From Verrucolacustris sp044348085 (lineage in GTDB: Bacteria; Verrucomicrobiota; Verrucomicrobiia; Methylacidiphilales; Verrucolacustridaceae): DNA of 64,000 bases. Under the pieces are notes generated by a model. That model saw only the letters and a program-made list of their open reading frames with translations, was not told the DNA's origin and made no database searches. The stretch spans positions 22,226 through 86,225 of the forward strand of contig JBIKTM010000005.1 of NCBI GenBank assembly GCA_044348085.1, given 5' to 3'. Shown one piece after another: positions 42,921 through 52,194 of the stretch. Positions within the stretch are counted from its first letter, which is position 1, and every line of letters begins with the position of its first letter. A program made the position numbers and the translations under genes.

Positions 42921-43760
42921 CTAAAAACGCCAGGTGAGGCCGATTTCTGCGGTATGATTAAACATGGCGTGGCTGGTGCCGAAGTCGTCGAAGTTGGGAC
43001 TGGGCATGGAGAGGCACTTGTAACCGATATCGAGGTCGAATCCAGGTTGAATGGTGTAGGTGAAACCGGTGGTGAACTGCCAAGCAAAGTTCCACTGGTA
43101 GGAACTGTAAGTACCGACTTCGGTCAGGGCAGTGCCTGAGTGGTAGATCATCCAGTTTGCTCCGACACCTGCACCAACATACCCACGGAAAGGGCCTTGG
43201 GAGAGGTAGTGGTAGGTTGCATTAAAGAGTACGGGGACTTGATAAAGGGAGCCTGCGCCGTAACGGGTATCGTTTTGCCAGACGACGGAGTGGATCGAAT
43301 TATAGATGAAGTCGCCTTCGACCGAGAGACGGAGTTGAGGGAGGACATTGTAGCCGGCCTCGAGATCGTACCGGATCCCAGGGTTGAAAATGGTTTTGCT
43401 GTAGATCGACTGATTGCCAAAACGGGTGCTCCACGGTTGAAGTAGATTCACACCGACGGCGGTGCGAAAGACAGGGCCCTCGTTGGGACCATAAAAATCC
43501 TCAAGTGTGCGAGGGGAGTCGTTCGTCTCTTCGAGCGTAACAGGGGCAGGAGTCGTGACCAAAGGAGAGTTTGTGCCAATCGGAACGATGCCAACGTCTT
43601 CAGGGCGAAGTGAAGGGGAGGGAGTGGTGAGAGTAGGCCCTGAAGAATCGGATGTTGCAGTCCGAAGAGTAACAGCCTCAGAGCTGGTCTGGGCTGAAGC
43701 AGTGCAATTGAATATCAGCGCGATCAATAAAAAGCGCCCCCAGAAGGGGAAGCTTTTCAT
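42921..43760 (-). CDS. Outer-membrane beta-barrel protein, paralogue 2
   Basis: 279 residues from ATG 43760 (the frame is open to a TTG at 43784). Signal peptide FPFWGRFLLIALIFNCTASAQ. A short Ser/Thr/Pro region with GIVPIGTNSP is followed by the barrel: FYGPNEGPVFRTAVGVNLLQ, NPGIRYDLEAGYNVLPQLRL, GYVGAGVGANWMIY, FAWQFTTGFTYTIQPGFDLD, ending LTWRF. Very similar in layout and wording to paralogue 3 (GPEEGFVLRSAVGASFQQ). It lacks the YPxGTK motif of the other two. Function unknown. Confidence 0.8.
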   Translation of the reverse strand: MKSFPFWGRFLLIALIFNCTASAQTSSEAVTLRTATSDSSGPTLTTPSPSLRPEDVGIVPIGTNSPLVTTPAPVTLEETNDSPRTLEDFYGPNEGPVFRTAVGVNLLQPWSTRFGNQSIYSKTIFNPGIRYDLEAGYNVLPQLRLSVEGDFIYNSIHSVVWQNDTRYGAGSLYQVPVLFNATYHYLSQGPFRGYVGAGVGANWMIYHSGTALTEVGTYSSYQWNFAWQFTTGFTYTIQPGFDLDIGYKCLSMPSPNFDDFGTSHAMFNHTAEIGLTWRF

Positions 43761-43780
43761 ATTGAAGAAACCGCGTGATT

Positions 43781-44740
43781 TCAAAACCGGTAGGCAAGTC
43801 CGATTTCGGCAGTATGATTAAAGCTGGCCTGATAGTGCCCTCCTCCCTGGAAATTAGGATTCGGGGTGGATAAAAGCTTATAGGCAAAATCCAGATCGAG
43901 TCCCGGCATTACATTGTAAGTAAATCCAGCGGTTACCTCCCAAACAAAGTTCCATTGGTAGCTTGTGTATGCTCCTAGCGGGTTAACCGAACTTTGGAGA
44001 ATGTCCCAGGCGCCACCTATGCCTCCGCCTAAATAGCCTCGGATAGGTCCTTCAGTTGGGTAGGTAAAGGTTACATTTGCAATAACTGGAACCTGATAAA
44101 ACCCGCCATTTCCCAAGTTGGAGCTTCCATTATACAAAGCCGCATTGTTGAAATTGAGAGAGTGGACTTGATTGTAAATAAATGAGGATTCCAGTCCTAC
44201 GCGAAACCAGTCAGTTACATTATATCCAGGTTCCAAATCAAATCGAATCCCTGGTTGGAATACGAATTTATTGTAAGTTCTTCCATCTCCGCTCCTTCCG
44301 CTCAAAGGCTGCTGGAAGGAAGCCCCTACTGCGCTTCGGAGAACAAAGCCTTCTTCGGGTCCGTAGTTATCGGTATCAGACATGGGGGATGGAGTTGTGT
44401 TCACTCCACTTGAAGATTCTTGGATCACAACTGAAGTGGAGGAGGGCATCGGAGTTGAGGCTGATGCGGACGTAGACGTTGTTGCGGCAGGTTGGCCGAT
44501 CGGCACGACCCCATCTTTTCCTGGGTCGTACGCGATGATACGGGGAGAGCCTCCGTGCCTTTCTCCGTTATCGACCGCTTTTCCGATTTCACTCCAACGG
44601 ACAACGACCTTGGTGCCGTCGGGATAAACCTTCATGACCATAGGATCGTTCGTAGATGTGGTTACCGAAGGTTCCCCCAGCACTACAGGAGAGGCAGCGA
44701 GCAAAGCGACCACAGTTATACAATTTACGTATTTATACAT
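43781..44740 (-). CDS. Outer-membrane beta-barrel protein, paralogue 3
   Basis: 319 residues with signal peptide NCITVVALLAASPVVLG. The N-terminal linker contains VYPDGTKVVVRWSEIG and GVVPIGQP, matching paralogue 1. The barrel region (RSAVGASFQQ, FDLEPGYNVTDWFRVGLES, GYLGGGIGGAWDIL, GFTYNVMPGLDLDFAYKLL) ends in LAYRF with the C-terminal Phe. It is the promoter-proximal gene of the tandem set, 20 bases before paralogue 2. The gene is somewhat richer in A+T than paralogue 2. No known ligand can be proposed. Confidence 0.8.
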   Translation of the reverse strand: MYKYVNCITVVALLAASPVVLGEPSVTTSTNDPMVMKVYPDGTKVVVRWSEIGKAVDNGERHGGSPRIIAYDPGKDGVVPIGQPAATTSTSASASTPMPSSTSVVIQESSSGVNTTPSPMSDTDNYGPEEGFVLRSAVGASFQQPLSGRSGDGRTYNKFVFQPGIRFDLEPGYNVTDWFRVGLESSFIYNQVHSLNFNNAALYNGSSNLGNGGFYQVPVIANVTFTYPTEGPIRGYLGGGIGGAWDILQSSVNPLGAYTSYQWNFVWEVTAGFTYNVMPGLDLDFAYKLLSTPNPNFQGGGHYQASFNHTAEIGLAYRF

Positions 44741-44984
44741 AATTAATCCTTGATTGGGTTGGGAGCCGTCCCGCGTCTAATTGACGACAAATGGCGTCTC
44801 ATGAGCTCTATTTGATCTATATATGGTATGTGTCAATAAAGATGTTAATAACTTCCAAACAACTTATTACATAATATATAGTATTAACGATTTTATCGTA
44901 GCGAGACATCCGCTGATTTTTTGATCTAAAGAGGTGAACTTTTCTATCCCGAGTAAACTCTTCGGGGGAACGCTGAGCGTGTAG
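44741..44984. other. A+T-rich region before the outer-membrane genes
   Basis: 244 bp without a gene, strongly A+T-rich at 44810-44910 (for example ATAATATATAGTATTAACG). It must hold the promoter of the minus-strand outer-membrane genes. Near its right end CCCGA and TCGGG (about 44957-44975) can pair and may end the HAD/cyclase transcript, which also runs on the minus strand into this region. No riboswitch or small gene was recognised. Confidence 0.35.
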
Positions 44985-45608
44985 TTAGGTTTGTTTGATT
45001 CCTGAAATCTGGAAAGTTAGCAGTTCTTTTGCGAGATCGGTTCCCGGGGGCAGGTGAAGGGTTCGCCATCCTGATTTTCTTGGGGTTTCCAGGTTTTCAG
45101 TAAGGTCATCGATAAAGAGGGAGCTTTCCGCTTTTGCTCCTGTTGCCTGTAGCGCTTTTTCGTAAATATCAGGGTGGGGTTTTCGACATCCCGCTTGGTG
45201 GGAGTAGATACGGTGCTTGAAAAGCGGGAAGAAGTCGTAGGTGGCTTCGAGATGTTGGATATGGGAGGCACAGGTGTTTGAGATCAGTGCAAGTGGGTAG
45301 TGCTTCGCAAGTTGACGAGCCAAGGCCACCCGTTCGGGCAGGGAATAAAAGATATCGCAGAAAGCCTCTTGTAGCTCTTGCTGTGCGTGGGTGAGATCTA
45401 GATCCTCAGCAAGAAGACCAAAGTACTCATCGCAGGTATGGCGACCTCGTTCGTAGTCGTAAGCGCGTTCATGAGACCAGATCTTATTGCAAAAAGCCTC
45501 CACGCTTTGGCCTGTGCTTTGAGCCAAGGCTTTCAGCTTTTCGCCCGAGCGAAGTCCTACCAGAACGTTTCCAAGGTCGAAAAAAAGGTGGGTGATCCTC
45601 CGGCTCAT
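44985..45608 (-). CDS. HAD-superfamily hydrolase (YihX/subfamily IA type)
   Basis: 207 residues. Motif I FFDLGNVLVGL with the nucleophile Asp, motif II LISNT, the Lys in GCRKPHPDIYEKAL and motif III FIDDLTENLETP are typical of HAD-IA phosphatases such as the glucose-1-phosphatase group. The helical cap lies between motifs I and II. Likely a small-molecule phosphatase in the cytoplasm; the substrate cannot be inferred. It follows the cyclase gene by 21 bases and is probably co-transcribed. Confidence 0.85.
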   Translation of the reverse strand: MSRRITHLFFDLGNVLVGLRSGEKLKALAQSTGQSVEAFCNKIWSHERAYDYERGRHTCDEYFGLLAEDLDLTHAQQELQEAFCDIFYSLPERVALARQLAKHYPLALISNTCASHIQHLEATYDFFPLFKHRIYSHQAGCRKPHPDIYEKALQATGAKAESSLFIDDLTENLETPRKSGWRTLHLPPGTDLAKELLTFQISGIKQT

Positions 45609-45629
45609 CTCGGTTTGGTGGGCCCGCGA

Positions 45630-47729
45630 CTATTTCGAAGTCTGAATATACTCTCCTGCCCAGGATTCGGGCGGGGGATTTTTCAGGAATTCCTCGCAGA
45701 TTTTTTTATAAGTTTTGGAGGGGCCATCGTGAGGATCAAGGGCAAGAGCTTCCTGAAACTTGGCGATAGCCTCCTTGAACTTTTTCGTGGCATGGAGCTT
45801 CCAGCCTTCTTCAAACAGTTGTACCACCCGCGCCTTGGTCTCGGAGAGTTCGCCTTTTTTGGCAAGGAGCTCGTAGCAGGGGACGGGCTCGGTCTTTCCT
45901 TTGACGATCATGTTGGCAAGGAAACGGGCCTCGATTTTGTCCTTTGCCATTTCGTAGGTTTTCCCGCCGATCATGATATGAGTATCGAAGGGTTTGTTGG
46001 CGGGCTCAAAACGGGCGGCTTGATTTACGGCGTCGCCCATCACGGTGTACTGAAACTTTTTGTCGGAGCCCATGTTGCCTGCGGCAACCTCTCCTGTGTT
46101 GATGCCCATTCGGGCGTCGATATCACAACCGTATTCGGCTTTGAGCTCCTGCTTAAGAGATTGAAGACGTTCCTGCTGTTCCAGCGCAGACCAGCAGGCT
46201 TTCCAGGCGTGGGAGTTAGGGTCTGGATCGACCCAAACGGGGACTCCGAAGTCGGCCATAATGGCATCGCCTGAGTACTTATCGATGTAGCCGCCGTATT
46301 TGGTAACGAGATCGCTCATTGGGGTGAGGTAACGATTGAGGATTTTGGCAAGGTCCTCGGCAGAGACCGATTCGGAGATGGTGGTGAAACCGGCAAGATC
46401 GGAAAAAAATATGGAAACCATTCTTTTTTCTCCCGTCAGGCGGAAGCGGTCGGGATCCGCCTGCATGTAGGAGAGGACCTCGGGGCTGACCATGGTGGAG
46501 AACATTCCGCTGACGCGTCGCTTTTCCCGCTGTTCAAGGACGAACTCGTAGCCGAGGCAACCGATACCTCCGAAAAGAAGGGTGAGGCAGGGTGAGACAG
46601 CCGGAAGAATCAGGCTGAGTTTATCTTGAATCACGAAAGTGAGGACGGCGTATCCCAATCCAATCACGATCAGAAGAAGAAGACGGATGATAGGCTGTTT
46701 CGTGGCCAGAATGAGAATAAATGCGAGACCAGCCGCACCGATAACTAGAGCGGGGAACATCCATGCAGGGGGAAGTTGGAGAAAACTGCCAGAAAGAGCA
46801 GCTCCGAGTGCCGCAAGGTGGACCTCGGGTCCAGGCATCGGGTTGGGGTAGGGAGTGCGGATAACGTCTTTTGACCAGTTTCCGTATGGGCCCACGAGGA
46901 CGATCTTGTTCTTGAGCATCTCCCCGTTTTGAAAAACCTTTTCCCATGTGGAGGGAACAAAGAGTTGATAGACGGGGATGGCCTTGTAGTTGAAGTTGGG
47001 TGGGCCTGCAAAACGAAGGATGCCTGATCCTTGGGCAGGAATTCGATCGGCATAGCCTGCTTTTTCGAGCATGCGACATGCGAGTGAGACGGCGGGAATA
47101 TCTTGGAATTGGCGCTGATAATCTGCTGAGCGGACGATTCCGTCTTTCTCAGGCCAAAGATTCACAAAACCAACACGGCCTGCGGGATTATCTTTCGAAA
47201 TTTCCGATGCCCCGAGAGAGGCCAGCGCAGCGGGAAGGGTCAGCTGGACGGAGGTGCGACCTGCATTACTAACTTCTTCAAATGTTCCACCCAAGACGGC
47301 ATGGCTTCCCTCCTGATCCATGACTAGGAGAAGCTCTTGGTCCCCGTCCTTGGGGGTAGGAAACATGAGGTCGAGGCCGACCACCTTCGCACCCGCTTGG
47401 GAGATTCGTTGGATGACACTGGCCCAGACGGATCGGCGCCAAGGCCAGGAACCAGTCGACATTTCGGCTAAGGCAGGATCGGCGGCGATTTCTTCTTCCG
47501 AGAGGATATCCTTGTAAGTGGGTTTATCGATGGTGATGAAGACAATCTCGGGCGAGAGGGGTGCGGTTTGCCCAAAGCGAACTCGAAGATCGCGAGTGTA
47601 AAGCTCGGCCTCGAGGAGGGGTTTGAACTGCATGAAGTTGAGAAGGCCGAGAAGAAGAGCCGCGCCTATGCAGATTCCGATTAGAATGATCCGACGCGAT
47701 GCCGCCTCCTTTTTTGCAGTTTTGGCCAT
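45630..47729 (-). CDS. CHASE2-domain class III adenylate cyclase
   Basis: 699 residues. One N-terminal membrane segment, a periplasmic CHASE2 sensor domain (about 40-330: RFGQTAPLSPEIVFITIDKPT, GAKVVGLDLMF, VLVGPYGNWSKDVIRTPYP), three further membrane segments (about 335-410), then a class III cyclase domain with SIFFSDLAGFTTISE, YIDKYSGDAIMADFG and YTVMGDAVNQAARFE. The Lys in DKYSGD and the general layout favour ATP as substrate. A C-terminal TPR-like helix pair follows (FEEGWKLHATKKFKEAIAKF). It would convert an outside signal into cAMP. Nine bases separate it from the glycine-zipper gene upstream. Confidence 0.9.
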   Translation of the reverse strand: MAKTAKKEAASRRIILIGICIGAALLLGLLNFMQFKPLLEAELYTRDLRVRFGQTAPLSPEIVFITIDKPTYKDILSEEEIAADPALAEMSTGSWPWRRSVWASVIQRISQAGAKVVGLDLMFPTPKDGDQELLLVMDQEGSHAVLGGTFEEVSNAGRTSVQLTLPAALASLGASEISKDNPAGRVGFVNLWPEKDGIVRSADYQRQFQDIPAVSLACRMLEKAGYADRIPAQGSGILRFAGPPNFNYKAIPVYQLFVPSTWEKVFQNGEMLKNKIVLVGPYGNWSKDVIRTPYPNPMPGPEVHLAALGAALSGSFLQLPPAWMFPALVIGAAGLAFILILATKQPIIRLLLLIVIGLGYAVLTFVIQDKLSLILPAVSPCLTLLFGGIGCLGYEFVLEQREKRRVSGMFSTMVSPEVLSYMQADPDRFRLTGEKRMVSIFFSDLAGFTTISESVSAEDLAKILNRYLTPMSDLVTKYGGYIDKYSGDAIMADFGVPVWVDPDPNSHAWKACWSALEQQERLQSLKQELKAEYGCDIDARMGINTGEVAAGNMGSDKKFQYTVMGDAVNQAARFEPANKPFDTHIMIGGKTYEMAKDKIEARFLANMIVKGKTEPVPCYELLAKKGELSETKARVVQLFEEGWKLHATKKFKEAIAKFQEALALDPHDGPSKTYKKICEEFLKNPPPESWAGEYIQTSK

Positions 47730-47738
47730 GGAGTATTC

Positions 47739-49070
47739 TTAGTTTGTTGGGGTGGGGCGGGCGAGAGTGGATTCCTGCTTGGTGCTTTCTTGCTGGAGCT
47801 CGTTTTCTAATTCGCGGATCTGTTTGCGCTGGTACTCGCTGACCTCGCGTTCGATCGCAGAGATAGCAGCCCGTCGGGCGGATCGTTCCTGTTCGAGCCG
47901 TTTTTCCTGCTCGGAGTTAGCTATGATGGCCCCAATTAACATGCCTGCTAAAGCTCCTGCTCCAGCGCCGATGGCGGCTCCATCTCCCCCTCCTGCCATC
48001 GCACCAATTCCGGCTCCGGTTGCGGCTCCGCTGACCATTCCGACTCCTGCGCCTGTAGGGACACCACTTCCTGAGCCGATTCCTTTACTTTTGGCGGCAT
48101 TGGGTGCGGAGGCCATGAGCTGGGCACGGTACTGCTTCACGTCTGCTCGGATGGATTCAAGTCGGTCGTCCAGCGCTTGGGTGGCGGCTCGGCGTTTTGC
48201 GTCGCTGTTTTCGAGTTCGCCCCGGGAGCGGAGAAGGGAGGGAGGAGGGGTGGTAGATTCACGAACAAAGATTGATTCGAGTGCGGGAATTCGAGTGAAG
48301 GGGAGGAGATCAGCCTCGAGAGCCACCCATCGACCTGAGGTGCGAGTGGCACGGCGTAGGGTCCAACCTCCCTCAAAAGTTGTACCTGCGGGGAGGACGT
48401 TTTTGGCGGCAGCGAAATCAAAGACTTTTCCAGGGGGAAGATCGTATGCGTAGACAATTTTCGGCAGCAGGCGGCGGTGGTCGTCTGAACCATGTTTAGC
48501 CGTTGGTGCAGAAACGACTGGGGCGATGAGAATATCTTCTTTTGCGCGTAGAGAGATGGCGTAGTCGACCGAGACGCCCTCATCTTCGATTTTGAGGCGG
48601 CGAGGTTGAAGTGAGACGAGCTCGATTTGTTGGGGGATGCGACGAATCAGGACTGAGCGGGCGAGGCCTTCGGGAGGGAGGTAGCGCCAGCGTTGCCAAG
48701 GGCCAAGAGTTGCCTTGTCGAGAGATAGAGGCATGGGCAGGACGGGAGTGGTGGGGGAGTTCGGGGATTCTGAGGAGAGGCGCGCAAGTTCGCGAAGAGA
48801 GGTGCTCCAGCGTGCATATTCGGCTTGGAGAGCTTGGGGGGAGCGAATCTCATCATCATTTTTTGAGTAGAAAGAGCTTTGAAAGATGAGAATGAAAGTG
48901 AGAAGAGAGAGAGTAAGAAGGGCAATTGCGGAAGCGAGCCAGGCGACATACTTACGCCATGGGCGGAGGGTTGGGGGAGGGGATTGCGGTGGGGGGGTGG
49001 GCAGTATTGTGGGGACAGGTTTGGGCTGAAGGGAGGGTTGGATGCGGCGAGGGGGTCCTGACCGGAACAT
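47739..49070 (-). CDS. Membrane protein with glycine-zipper segment, unknown function
   Basis: 443 residues, not recognised as a named family. A Pro-rich cytoplasmic N-terminus is followed by one membrane helix (YVAWLASAIALLTLSLLTFI), a periplasmic domain of about 200 residues, a coiled-coil-like stretch and a glycine-zipper region (GAGVGMVSGAATGAGIGAM and GAAIGAGAGALAGMLIGAII) of the kind that packs in or against a membrane. A charged coiled coil closes the protein. It precedes the CHASE2 cyclase by nine bases, so it may be a partner of that sensor; this is inference from position. Confidence 0.6.
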   Translation of the reverse strand: MFRSGPPRRIQPSLQPKPVPTILPTPPPQSPPPTLRPWRKYVAWLASAIALLTLSLLTFILIFQSSFYSKNDDEIRSPQALQAEYARWSTSLRELARLSSESPNSPTTPVLPMPLSLDKATLGPWQRWRYLPPEGLARSVLIRRIPQQIELVSLQPRRLKIEDEGVSVDYAISLRAKEDILIAPVVSAPTAKHGSDDHRRLLPKIVYAYDLPPGKVFDFAAAKNVLPAGTTFEGGWTLRRATRTSGRWVALEADLLPFTRIPALESIFVRESTTPPPSLLRSRGELENSDAKRRAATQALDDRLESIRADVKQYRAQLMASAPNAAKSKGIGSGSGVPTGAGVGMVSGAATGAGIGAMAGGGDGAAIGAGAGALAGMLIGAIIANSEQEKRLEQERSARRAAISAIEREVSEYQRKQIRELENELQQESTKQESTLARPTPTN

Positions 49071-49167
49071 ATAGATACCCTATCAGCGGGGAGTTGCGCG
49101 AGGAAGAGGGGCGAGGAGTGGGCTGATTCAGGCTTGGGTGCGGTTGAATTTACTGCATATTGCCGTG

Positions 49168-49470
49168 ATGGCGGTCAAGCTAACGGGACATCAGATTGAA
49201 GTTGTGCTCTCTACCTTGGACGGGTGGAAGCAGGAAGGCGGCCAGATTTTGAAGGAGTACCAGTTTTCTGATTTCATTTCGGCTGCGATGTTTGTCTCGG
49301 GGGCTAATTTGGAGGCGGAAAAAGCCAATCATCATCCCGAGTTATTGCATCGGTACCAAAAAGTGAAGATTCAGTTGAGCACGCACGACGTGGGTGGGAT
49401 TAGTGAACTGGATTTGCGGATGGCAAAGAAACTCGATGCCCGAGCGAAGTCGCTGCAGGCTGTAGGGTAA
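49168..49470 (+). CDS. Pterin-4a-carbinolamine dehydratase family protein
   Basis: 100 residues from ATG 49168 (the frame is open to 49138). It shows the PCD/DCoH pattern: KEYQFSDFISAAMFV, ANLEAEKANHHPELLHRYQKVK and IQLSTHDVGGISELDLRMAKKLD, including the His-His-Pro of the active site. The family recycles 4a-hydroxytetrahydrobiopterin after aromatic amino acid hydroxylation, although in many bacteria it is present without a hydroxylase. It sits four bases before gmd, with no obvious functional link. Confidence 0.85.
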   Translation: MAVKLTGHQIEVVLSTLDGWKQEGGQILKEYQFSDFISAAMFVSGANLEAEKANHHPELLHRYQKVKIQLSTHDVGGISELDLRMAKKLDARAKSLQAVG

Positions 49471-49474
49471 ACCG

Positions 49475-50485
49475 ATGGCAAAAAAAGCGCTGATTACAGG
49501 AATCACGGGTCAGGATGGCTCCTATTTGGCAGAGCTTCTGTTGCAGAAGGGATATGAGGTCCATGGAATTATCCGCCGATCCTCAAGCTTCAATACTGAG
49601 CGGTTGGATGGGATTTACCGGGATCGGCATGAGAAAGGGACGAAGATCTTTTTGCATTTCGGGGATCTAAGTGATCCAAGTTCGATGATCAAAATTCTCG
49701 GCGAGACGCAACCGGACGAGATTTATAATCTGGCGGCACAGAGCCATGTAAGGGTGAGTTTTGATATTCCGGAGTTCACGGGGGACGTGACGGGATTGGG
49801 GACGGTACGGTTGCTGGATGCCATGAGGGAGGTCACTCCGAAGGCGCGATTTTATCAGGCTTCAAGTTCGGAGATGTATGGGCTGGTTCAGGAAGTGCCG
49901 CAAAAGGAGACCACTCCATTTTATCCGCGGAGTCCGTATGCGGTGGCCAAGGTATATTCGTACTGGATCACGGTGAACTACAGGGAGAGCTACGGGTTGC
50001 ATGCATCGAACGGGATCTTGTTTAATCATGAGAGTCCGCGTCGTGGGGAGACCTTTGTAACACGTAAGATTACTCGGGCGGTGGCGAGGATTCATGCGGG
50101 TTTGCAGGAGAAGCTCTTCCTCGGGAATCTGGAATCAAAACGGGATTGGGGGTACGCCCCGGAGTATGTGGAGGGGATGTGGCGGATGTTGCAGCAGGAA
50201 AAGCCGGACGATTATGTTTTGGCGACTGGGGAAACGCACAGCGTCCAGGAGTTCGTCGAGGTGGCGTTTGCCCGAGCGAAGTTGGATTGGAAGAAGCATG
50301 TGGCGTTCGATGAGCGGTATTTGAGGCCGGCGGAGGTAGATCTTCTGATTGGAGATGCCTCGAAAGCAAAGAAGCAGCTGGGTTGGGTGCCGAAAGTGAA
50401 GTTCAAGGAGCTGACGGAGATTATGGTGGATGCGGATATTGAGCAGTTGGCGGAGGAGCGGGCGGGGAAGCGTATTCGGGATTAG
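49475..50485 (+). CDS. gmd: GDP-mannose 4,6-dehydratase
   Basis: 336 residues, extended SDR fold. ALITGITGQDGSYLAELLL (NADP-binding GxxGxxG), GIIRRSSSFNTERL, the catalytic Thr/Ser and Glu region QASSSEMYG, and Tyr-Lys in SPYAVAKVYSYW; also NGILFNHESPRRGETFVTRK, a GMD signature. It makes GDP-4-keto-6-deoxymannose, first step to GDP-L-fucose or GDP-rhamnose. The next gene completes the path to GDP-L-fucose. Confidence 0.96.
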   Translation: MAKKALITGITGQDGSYLAELLLQKGYEVHGIIRRSSSFNTERLDGIYRDRHEKGTKIFLHFGDLSDPSSMIKILGETQPDEIYNLAAQSHVRVSFDIPEFTGDVTGLGTVRLLDAMREVTPKARFYQASSSEMYGLVQEVPQKETTPFYPRSPYAVAKVYSYWITVNYRESYGLHASNGILFNHESPRRGETFVTRKITRAVARIHAGLQEKLFLGNLESKRDWGYAPEYVEGMWRMLQQEKPDDYVLATGETHSVQEFVEVAFARAKLDWKKHVAFDERYLRPAEVDLLIGDASKAKKQLGWVPKVKFKELTEIMVDADIEQLAEERAGKRIRD

Positions 50486-50487
50486 TG

Positions 50488-51417
50488 ATGAAGATCTTTG
50501 TGGCCGGTCACCGAGGGATGGTGGGCTCGGCCGTGGTGCGGGCCTTGGAGAAAAAAGGTGGATATCAGATTTTGACCCGAACAAGAGCGGAGCTTGATTT
50601 GACGGATTCCAAAGCGGTGGCGAACTGGTTTGAGAAGGAAAAGCCCGACCAGGTGATTGACGCGGCGGCACGTGTGGGCGGGATTTTGGAGAATTCAAAG
50701 CGTCCGGTGGAATTCTTATTGGAGAATCTGCGGATGCAGAACAATTTGATGGAGTCGGCCTTTGGGAATGGTTGTCGCAAATTTCTTTTTTTGGGGAGCT
50801 CCTGCATTTATCCGAAGCATGCGGAACAACCGATCCGGGAGGAGTCGTTGCTGGGCGGGCCTCTAGAGCCCACCAACGATGCATATGCACTGGCGAAAAT
50901 TACCGGTGTGAGATTGGCTCAGGCGTACCGAGACGAGTATGGAAAGAGTGCGATTTCGGCGATGCCGACGAATTTATATGGTCCTGGGGATAATTTTGAT
51001 CCGGAGAGTTCCCATGCTTTGCCTGGGATGATCACGAAGTTTCACCGGGCCAAGGTTCGGGGCGAGAAGGAGGTGGTTTTGTGGGGTACGGGCTCACCGA
51101 GAAGGGAGTGGTTGTATGTGGAGGATTTGGCGGACGGATTAATGATGTTGTTGGAGAAGTACGATGGGCGGGAGATTGTGAATGTGGGGGTGGGGGAAGA
51201 CTCGACGATTGCGGAGTTGGCGGAGAACGTGAAAAAGGCGGTGGGTTTTCTTGGGGGGATCCGTTGGGACAAGAGCAAACCGGACGGGACGCCTCGAAAG
51301 CTTTTAGATGTGACGAAGGTACGGGGAATGGGTTGGAAACCGAAGGTAACGATTGAGGATGGAATTGCTTCAACCTACGACTGGTTTTTGAAGAACGCTC
51401 CCGAAGCGAAGAGCTGA
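50488..51417 (+). CDS. fcl: GDP-L-fucose synthase
   Basis: 309 residues from ATG 50488 (a GTG at 50485 is also possible). SDR epimerase/reductase: IFVAGHRGMVGSAVVRAL, DAAARVGGI, the catalytic Ser/Cys region GSSCIYPKHAEQPI, TNDAYALAKITG with the Tyr-Lys pair, and PTNLYGPGDNFDPESSHALPG. Converts the gmd product into GDP-L-fucose for exopolysaccharide or LPS. The pair gmd-fcl stands alone here without glycosyltransferases. Confidence 0.95.
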   Translation: MKIFVAGHRGMVGSAVVRALEKKGGYQILTRTRAELDLTDSKAVANWFEKEKPDQVIDAAARVGGILENSKRPVEFLLENLRMQNNLMESAFGNGCRKFLFLGSSCIYPKHAEQPIREESLLGGPLEPTNDAYALAKITGVRLAQAYRDEYGKSAISAMPTNLYGPGDNFDPESSHALPGMITKFHRAKVRGEKEVVLWGTGSPRREWLYVEDLADGLMMLLEKYDGREIVNVGVGEDSTIAELAENVKKAVGFLGGIRWDKSKPDGTPRKLLDVTKVRGMGWKPKVTIEDGIASTYDWFLKNAPEAKS

Positions 51418-51438
51418 GTGAGAGGATTTGGTTGGATA

Positions 51439-52194
51439 TTAATAGTATTCGACGATTCGAAAGAAGGCGCGGGGGTAGTTGAGGGGGAGGGGGCATTCAA
51501 TCTTAAGTCCATTACCATCGATTCCGATGTTGCCTTCCACATTGATCCATTTGTTTGTAAACAAGTCGGTGCAAACCTGTAGGTCGTAAACGAGATACTC
51601 CCTCGATTGAAAGCTGAGCAGTGCCTGCCCGTTTTGCAGCTGGATTGAGAGTTGTGGGGGAAGTTGGGCATGGAGGGTCAGTGTGAAGTCTGTGCTCGGT
51701 AAGAAGAGGTTGTTTTTGTCCTGAGCTCGAAAGGCGATCTGATAATCTCCAGGTTGATCAGTCGTAAAGATTCTTCCGTGGGCATGAGTTTCTCCGCCTA
51801 GGATCACTGGAAAGGCTGGGCGATCAGTTTCTGTTTGGTTCCAGCCGGAGGATCGGCTCCAGGTTGGAATCGTACTTCCAGATTCCCAGAAGGAGAAAAA
51901 AGCTCCTGTGGGGCCTGTCACGGAAACTAGTTCGATGACAGGGTCGGATCCATCGGCTGAATTCAATACATTGACCTCAGTGGTGAACGTAAGTTCGCAT
52001 GCAAAGTATCCACCGGGAAAATCTGGGGCATAGCCACTGAAGGGTTCGCCTTGAGGAACAAAAAGGGCGATCTGATAACTTGGGCCATCCAGACCAAGTT
52101 GGCTTGGGTTCTGATAGGATTGGCCTACCTCCACATGATCGTGGGCTTGTGCCCAGGCGGTGAAGATAAGTGCGGGAAGCAGGAGTTTCTTCAT
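51439..52194 (-). CDS. Exported His-rich surface-type protein, unknown function
   Basis: 251 residues from ATG 52194; the longer frame lies in the pseudopilin gene. Signal peptide KKLLLPALIFTAWAQA directly followed by HDHVEVG. The body is beta-rich, with FACELTFTTEVNVL and a second His cluster ETHAHGRIFTTDQPGDYQIAFRA. The last ~70 residues (LSFQSREYLVYDLQVCTDLF...WINVEGN...PRAFFRIVEYY) match a small C-terminal beta domain common in verrucomicrobial secreted proteins. The His-rich N-terminus could bind metal; that is a guess. It overlaps the pseudopilin gene by four bases. Confidence 0.6.
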   Translation of the reverse strand: MKKLLLPALIFTAWAQAHDHVEVGQSYQNPSQLGLDGPSYQIALFVPQGEPFSGYAPDFPGGYFACELTFTTEVNVLNSADGSDPVIELVSVTGPTGAFFSFWESGSTIPTWSRSSGWNQTETDRPAFPVILGGETHAHGRIFTTDQPGDYQIAFRAQDKNNLFLPSTDFTLTLHAQLPPQLSIQLQNGQALLSFQSREYLVYDLQVCTDLFTNKWINVEGNIGIDGNGLKIECPLPLNYPRAFFRIVEYY

